Shown here: piece by piece, positions 12,577-17,204 of the stretch | Position numbering within the stretch: the stretch's first letter is position 1 | Layout of the letters: each line of letters begins with the position of its first letter | Source: CAMDWQ01 sp964497635 | GTDB taxonomy: Bacteria; Omnitrophota; Gorgyraeia; 2-02-FULL-51-18 | NCBI GenBank assembly: GCA_964497635.1 | Contig: CAZCDB010000033.1 | Span: 1 to 17,204, forward strand | Length of the DNA stretch: 17,204 nucleotides | Direction of reading: 5' to 3' | Notes under the pieces: model-generated | Seen by the model: the letters and a program-made list of their open reading frames with translations, nothing else | The model's database searches: none | What the model was told of the DNA's origin: nothing | Made by a program: the position numbers and the translations under genes

Positions 12577-15371
12577 TTTAGTACGTCCCGTAAAAACCTT
12601 CCGGTGTAAGAGCGCGGATTTTTGGCGACTTCTTCGGGGGTGCCCGTCGCGACGATTTCTCCTCCTTTATCTCCTCCTTCCGGTCCCAAATCAATAAGAT
12701 GATCCGCTGTCTTGATCACATCCAAATTGTGTTCAATCACCAGCACACTGTTCCCCTGATCCACCAGCTGCTGCAAAACTTTTAAAAGCCGGTCGATATC
12801 CGCAAAATGAAGTCCGGTTGTGGGCTCATCCAAGATATAAAAGGTCCGGCCCGTGGCGCGCTTGGAAAGCTCTGTCGCAAGTTTGATGCGCTGGGCCTCA
12901 CCCCCTGAGAGCGTCGTCGCCGCCTGCCCCAGCTCGATGTAATCCAAACCGACATCGTGAAGCGTCTGAAGCTTGGACTTAACCATCGGCACATTGGCAA
13001 AAACTTCCAGAGCCTCCTCCACACTCATCGCCAACACATCAGAAATAGATTTACCCTTGTACTTTACTTCCAGCGTTTGCTCGTTAAAACGCTTTCCCTT
13101 ACAGACTTCGCAAGTCACATACACATCGGGAAGAAAGTGCATCTCAATCGTTTTCACCCCATCCCCTTCACAGGCCTCACAGCGGCCTCCCTTGACGTTG
13201 AAGCTGAAACGTCCGGGCTCATAGCCGCGCATACGCGCCTCCGGAAGCTTGGCAAAAATATCGCGGATAGGTCCAAAAAGACCGGTGTAAGTCGCGGGAT
13301 TTGAGCGCGGCGTGCGCCCAATCGCTGATTGATCAATTTCAATGATTTTGTCCAGCTTGTCGATGCCGAGAATTTTTTCATGCTTCCCTGGATTGACCTT
13401 TGAGCCATTGATTGCTTTTGAAAGGCTTTTAAATAAAATCTCATCCACGAGCGTGGACTTACCGGAGCCTGAAACACCCGTGACGCAAGTCAGAACCCCT
13501 AGGGGGATTTCAACGTCCACGCTCTTGAGATTGTTTTCAGCGGCTTTTTTGATGATAATTTTTTCAGATTTGTTGAGAGTTCGTCTTTTATCAGGTAAAG
13601 CGATGGAGATTTCACCTTTTAAATATTTTCCGGTGATGGAGCGTGGATTTTTCATCACCTCTGCGGGTGTCCCTGACGCCACAATCTGACCGCCGTGTTT
13701 GCCGGCACCCGGACCCATATCCACCAGATAATCCGCGCGCTTCATCGTCACTTCATCGTGCTCAACGACAATCAGCGTATTTCCCAGATCGCGCAGAGCC
13801 AAAAGCGACTCTAGAAGCTTTTCGTTGTCCCGCTGGTGCAAACCAATTGAGGGCTCATCGAGCACGTAGAGCACACCAATGAGGCCTGAGCCGATCTGCG
13901 AAGCCAGGCGGATGCGCTGGGCCTCGCCCCCTGAGAGCGTGCCACTCATGCGGTTCAGAGACAGATAGCCCAAACCCACATTTTTCATGAAGCCAAGACG
14001 CGCGCGAACTTCTTTTAAAATCTGATGGGAAATCATTTCTTCTTGTGCTGAGAATTTTAGCTGATTAAAAAACTTATCGGCGTGCTCAATCGAAAACGCC
14101 GTCATGTCCATAATGCTTTTGGAGTCAATTTTGACCGAGAGAGCTTCCGGTTTGAGGCGCTTGCCGTGACATTTTTCGCAGGGCTCCACACTCATGAACT
14201 TATTGATCTCATCTTTCATGTATTCCGAATCCGTCTCTTTGAAACGGCGCTCAAGATTGGGAATGACCCCCTCAAAATGCCGCCACCCCGCCTCTTCGGA
14301 GTCATCTCCATAAAGAATGATGTCTCGCTGTTGCTTGGTAAGCTTGCTCCAAGGCGTGTCGTAATCAAACCCATGACGTTCCGCCAGAAATCGAAGCTGA
14401 CGGCGATAATGAATCACTAGCGACTTACCGCCGCGATTCCACCCGGCCACCGCCCCACCCTTAAGCGATCGTGATTTATCGGGAATCAAAAGCTCGGGGT
14501 CAATTTTAAGGCAATTGCCCAGACCATCACAGCCGGGACAGGCCCCGTAAGGACTGTTGAAAGAAAAAAGCCTTGGCTCCGGCGGCGGGAAACTAATCCC
14601 GCAATGAATGCAGGCAAAAAGCTCGGAGTACATCTCCTCAGGCTTTTTATCTCCTTCGTACGCGATGCGCAAAGTCCCCTTGCCTGTTTTGAGCGCCGCC
14701 TCCACCGAATCCGTGAGTCTCTTTTTGATATCTGCTTTGAGCGCCAAACGGTCCACGACGATTTCAATGGTGTGTTTTTTCTTTTTATCAAGGGGGATAT
14801 TTTCTGAGATTTCTTTTAAAACGCCGTCCACACGGACACGCACAAAGCCTTCTTTCTGGATGTCTTTAAAAATTTTGTGATACTCGCCTTTGCGACCCTC
14901 AATGACAGGCGAAAGAAGCTGGATTTTGGTATCCACGGGATTCTTTAGAATCTGCTCGACGATCTCCTGGGCACTTTGCCGCGTGATTTTTCGGTCGCAC
15001 TGATAACAATGTGGGATCCCCACTTTGGCAAAAAGAAGTCTTAGATAATCATAGATTTCCGTCGTGGTGCCAACCGTGGAGCGCGGATTGGATCCGGCGA
15101 TGCGCTGCTCGATACTAATCGCCGGCGAGAGACCCTCGATGTAGTCCACATTGGGCTTTTGCATTTGGTCCAAAAACTGGCGGGCATAAGCCGAGAGACT
15201 CTCCACGTAGCGGCGCTGACCTTCCGCGTAAATCGTGTCAAACGCGAGCGAAGATTTTCCAGAGCCGGAGAGACCCGTAAACACCACCATCGCGTTGCGA
15301 GGGATTTTTAGGTCAATCCCCTGAAGATTGTGCTCACGCGCATTTTTGACAAAGATGTAATCTTTTTCCAC
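12573..15371 (-). CDS. uvrA: Excinuclease ABC subunit A (UvrA)
   Basis: UvrA is the damage-recognition ATPase of nucleotide excision repair; it loads UvrB on DNA. The 932-residue protein has two ABC ATPase halves. The first has Walker A GLSGSGKSS (33-41), signature LSGGEAQRIR (479-488) and Walker B LYVLDEPSIGLH (501-512). The second has Walker A GVSGSGKST (632-640), signature LSGGEAQRIK (821-830) and Walker B FYILDEPTTGLH (844-855). Zinc modules are C254/C257 with C278/C281 and C731/C734 with C754/C757. The family motif GQRRYVESLSAYARQFL is present at 51-67. The start is GTG at 15371, sharing one base with the upstream stop (TAGTG), with GGAG about 11 bases upstream. It is intact, and unusually placed inside an envelope operon, with the TPR gene translationally coupled behind it. 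Confidence 0.98.
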   Translation of the reverse strand: MEKDYIFVKNAREHNLQGIDLKIPRNAMVVFTGLSGSGKSSLAFDTIYAEGQRRYVESLSAYARQFLDQMQKPNVDYIEGLSPAISIEQRIAGSNPRSTVGTTTEIYDYLRLLFAKVGIPHCYQCDRKITRQSAQEIVEQILKNPVDTKIQLLSPVIEGRKGEYHKIFKDIQKEGFVRVRVDGVLKEISENIPLDKKKKHTIEIVVDRLALKADIKKRLTDSVEAALKTGKGTLRIAYEGDKKPEEMYSELFACIHCGISFPPPEPRLFSFNSPYGACPGCDGLGNCLKIDPELLIPDKSRSLKGGAVAGWNRGGKSLVIHYRRQLRFLAERHGFDYDTPWSKLTKQQRDIILYGDDSEEAGWRHFEGVIPNLERRFKETDSEYMKDEINKFMSVEPCEKCHGKRLKPEALSVKIDSKSIMDMTAFSIEHADKFFNQLKFSAQEEMISHQILKEVRARLGFMKNVGLGYLSLNRMSGTLSGGEAQRIRLASQIGSGLIGVLYVLDEPSIGLHQRDNEKLLESLLALRDLGNTLIVVEHDEVTMKRADYLVDMGPGAGKHGGQIVASGTPAEVMKNPRSITGKYLKGEISIALPDKRRTLNKSEKIIIKKAAENNLKSVDVEIPLGVLTCVTGVSGSGKSTLVDEILFKSLSKAINGSKVNPGKHEKILGIDKLDKIIEIDQSAIGRTPRSNPATYTGLFGPIRDIFAKLPEARMRGYEPGRFSFNVKGGRCEACEGDGVKTIEMHFLPDVYVTCEVCKGKRFNEQTLEVKYKGKSISDVLAMSVEEALEVFANVPMVKSKLQTLHDVGLDYIELGQAATTLSGGEAQRIKLATELSKRATGRTFYILDEPTTGLHFADIDRLLKVLQQLVDQGNSVLVIEHNLDVIKTADHLIDLGPEGGDKGGEIVATGTPEEVAKNPRSYTGRFLRDVLK

Positions 15372-16030
15372 TATTTCAAAATCTCCGGAATGGGCCTTGT
15401 ATCGATCCGGATCCCTCCACGATGTTCAATGATTAGTGTGTAAATCGTACCGGGCACAAACACCGACCCCGGCGCTTCAATCTGCGCGTTTTTTATCCCG
15501 ACCCGTGAGCGCTCCTGAGGACTGAGCGCGTATTTCCAAAATCGTTGCCAGACTTCTTTTTCAAAATAGTTGGCGGGTTTTCCCACCCGGTATCCCTCGG
15601 GAATTCCTTGGGTGGGCGTGATCACCATCTCTTGAGTATTTTTGCCGTCCAAAACAAAAGCCTTTAGAAAAAGATAGATGCTTTTGCCTTTGAGCCGGCT
15701 CCCCTGCTCGATGTATTTGTCGTCAAAACGGATCACCAGCGTCTGAAACTGAATCAGATTGCCATTAAATGTAAAATATTTGGGCTTGAGGGGCTTGCCC
15801 AGCACGTCGTACTCCAAAAACTTGATCGTTGTTTTGTATTTGCGGGTGTATTCGTCAAGACTTGATTCCGTCACCAAGACTTCGGCGATGCGCGACTCGG
15901 CTTTGAGGTTGTGGATGATTTTTCTTAAGGTGAGATATTCAAAAACAAACTTGTAGGCCAGGATAAAAAGAAAAAAAAGGATGACGAGAATTAAAGTATT
16001 TCGCACCCACTTCTGGATCCAGCCAAACAT
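15371..16030 (-). CDS. Single-pass membrane protein of unknown function
   Basis: A 219-residue protein with one N-terminal membrane helix (about 11-33, NTLILVILFFLFILAYKFVF) after a basic cytoplasmic end. A soluble domain of about 185 residues follows, probably periplasmic. That domain looks beta-rich (KTTIKFLEYDVLGKPL, KYFTFNGNLIQFQTLVIRFDD, GSVFVPGTIYTLIIEHRGGIRIDTRPI) and has no cysteine and no catalytic motif that I recognise. The GKSIYLFLKAFVLDGKNTQEMVITPTQGIPEGYRV stretch may be a distinctive family signature. The ATG at 16030 lies ten bases after the exchanger gene and has a weak ribosome binding site; the stop shares one base with the uvrA start. Position in the operon suggests an envelope role, but no function can be assigned. 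Confidence 0.8.
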   Translation of the reverse strand: MFGWIQKWVRNTLILVILFFLFILAYKFVFEYLTLRKIIHNLKAESRIAEVLVTESSLDEYTRKYKTTIKFLEYDVLGKPLKPKYFTFNGNLIQFQTLVIRFDDKYIEQGSRLKGKSIYLFLKAFVLDGKNTQEMVITPTQGIPEGYRVGKPANYFEKEVWQRFWKYALSPQERSRVGIKNAQIEAPGSVFVPGTIYTLIIEHRGGIRIDTRPIPEILK

Positions 16031-16040
16031 GGTTCGGGCC

Positions 16041-17204
16041 TTAGGCGCCGGGCTTTGAAGTACGCCGCGGACCCTGATGAAAAATTTTCTCCTGGGCTAA
16101 TCGGGCAAAAATATTAAACGCATTTTTTCTACGGAAGTGAATGATGAGCTTGATTGTTTCCAGGGCCGCCCAGACGCCATAAACATACACAATCTCTTCA
16201 CGAATCCCGGGGATCAGAAACTGCGCCAACCAAAGCACAAAGAGCCCGACCGCCTCCCGCCAGTGAAAACTCATGCTCGCCAAAAAGAGAAACCCTAGAT
16301 AGGACTGGATGATGGTCAGTAAAATCTCAAGTCTTTGGTGTTCATCAAATATAATCGGTTGCCAAGTCTTGGTTGCAAAAGCGTAGATAAAAGGAATTGT
16401 TGCCACAAGAATCGTCCACTGGTTGATAGAGGAAGAGACAAAGTTGGTCAGTGCCATCGGGGCCTTGCTGACTTTCCGGGCCCAATGAAATGCAGAGAGC
16501 TTCTCAGGAAACTCGCTCAAGAACGGCGCAATCCACTGCACAAACACAAACTGCGAGATCCCTAGCGTCACCGCCAAAGCCAGCATGGACTCCAGGAAGG
16601 GATGCGCGCCCACCCAAAGAATGCCCGCCCCCAAAACCAAAAGCCCAAAAATAGCTAGATAGCTTTTCTTTCTTTCAAGGCCCATCACCCAACGAGGAAC
16701 CCGACCTAAATCCTCAACTCCTTCGGAATCCTGAGGAGGCATTTTTGAGAGCAAATAAAGATAGGCAAAATAAATCGTCGCTAAAATCACTCCGTCCCAA
16801 ACCGTCAGAGTTCCCTTGACGTAAATCCAAATAAAGTAGGCCAGTGCCGGCAAAAGTGAAAGTACAGTAATCGAATGCTCATCTTCCATGTGGATGGCTT
16901 CCAGTCCTTTGGACTTATTTTTCTTGTGAGCAAAATAGGCGGAGACAAAAAATACCATCGGCCACCCCAATCCCACAAAAAGACGCAAAGACCCTGTAAA
17001 ATTGGCCGTCACCAAATGCATCTGGGAAGGATCCTGCGCCGCATTCATCGTGATCACCGCCTCGACCGCAAACTCCGGCAGCGTCTGCACCCAAGCCAGT
17101 ACCGCCAGCGCCAATCCTTGAGAAATATAAAACTGCCCGCACTCCGCCGCCCAAGCAATCACAATCGCAGCAAAAATAATCGCGGGAAATGTCCAGAGGG
17201 CGTG
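16041..17204 (-). CDS. CaCA (Na+/Ca2+ exchanger-like) membrane protein, 5' end outside window
   Basis: The reading frame stays open to the window edge. GTG at 17162 is a possible start, but the 14 upstream codons (HALWTFPAIIFAAI...) extend a membrane helix, so the gene is judged incomplete. The 387 visible residues are mostly hydrophobic, with about ten helices. Two segments resemble the inverted alpha repeats of cation/calcium exchangers. The first is LALAVLAWVQTLPEFAVEAV, with Glu at visible residue 44, followed by ANFTGSLRLFVGLG. The second is IAPFLSEFPEKL, with Glu at visible residue 234, followed by TNFVSSSINQWTILVATIPF. These correspond to the family's GTSLPE and N-x-x-G-S-N patterns but diverge clearly from consensus. 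Ion specificity cannot be read off. It precedes the unknown membrane protein and uvrA in the same run of genes. Confidence 0.75.
   Translation of the reverse strand, partial: HALWTFPAIIFAAIVIAWAAECGQFYISQGLALAVLAWVQTLPEFAVEAVITMNAAQDPSQMHLVTANFTGSLRLFVGLGWPMVFFVSAYFAHKKNKSKGLEAIHMEDEHSITVLSLLPALAYFIWIYVKGTLTVWDGVILATIYFAYLYLLSKMPPQDSEGVEDLGRVPRWVMGLERKKSYLAIFGLLVLGAGILWVGAHPFLESMLALAVTLGISQFVFVQWIAPFLSEFPEKLSAFHWARKVSKAPMALTNFVSSSINQWTILVATIPFIYAFATKTWQPIIFDEHQRLEILLTIIQSYLGFLFLASMSFHWREAVGLFVLWLAQFLIPGIREEIVYVYGVWAALETIKLIIHFRRKNAFNIFARLAQEKIFHQGPRRTSKPGA

Overview
All sixteen protein genes in this window lie on the minus strand. They are ordinary bacterial housekeeping and envelope genes, packed tightly with several 1-14 nt overlaps. 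A TolQ/TolR (ExbB/ExbD) motor, a TonB-like anchor, CvpA and signal-peptide proteins point to a diderm (Gram-negative type) bacterium. GTP-dependent PEP carboxykinase and the UvrA-TPR-TolQR arrangement suggest a deltaproteobacterial, Omnitrophota or Elusimicrobiota-like lineage, but nothing in the window fixes the phylum. Start codons are varied: GTG or TTG begins cvpA, the TonB-like gene, exbD, the zinc-ribbon gene, the TPR gene and uvrA.

Layout in the direction of transcription, from high to low coordinates. (1) 17204-8957: a probable long operon. It holds a CaCA-type cation exchanger-like membrane protein (cut by the window edge), an unknown single-pass membrane protein, uvrA, a large secreted TPR protein, exbB/tolQ, exbD/tolR, a short TonB-like anchor and a small membrane zinc-ribbon protein. 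Neighbours overlap or are separated by only a few bases, apart from a 37 nt gap after exbD. (2) 8858-8327: a winged-helix DUF2582-type protein and cutA, behind their own sigma70-like promoter. A G9 tract sits in the ribosome binding site. (3) 8326-7566: about 760 bp with no protein gene. It contains tRNA-Ala(CGC), a 187-nt near-perfect inverted repeat that looks like a rod-shaped RNA or a foldback element, and a second enclosed structure directly upstream of the PEP carboxykinase gene. (4) 7565-5802: pckG. (5) 5728-4256: a two-CBS-domain protein, rsmE and a small exported protein with D-x-N-x-D-G type motifs, behind a promoter that overlaps the end of pckG. (6) 4166-101: cvpA-dnaG-rpoD, with a good sigma70 promoter (4207-4235) and a strong intrinsic terminator (36-85).

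The dnaG-rpoD pair links replication priming with the primary sigma factor, as in macromolecular-synthesis operons. The UvrA-TPR-Tol cluster joins excision repair to an envelope energy-transducing complex through a 4-nt GTGA overlap. The least explained part of the window is the non-coding region 7566-8075. In the 187-nt hairpin there, every isolated transition mismatch reads as G.U in plus-strand RNA, which hints at selection on an RNA. No mobile element gene, CRISPR array or defence gene was seen.
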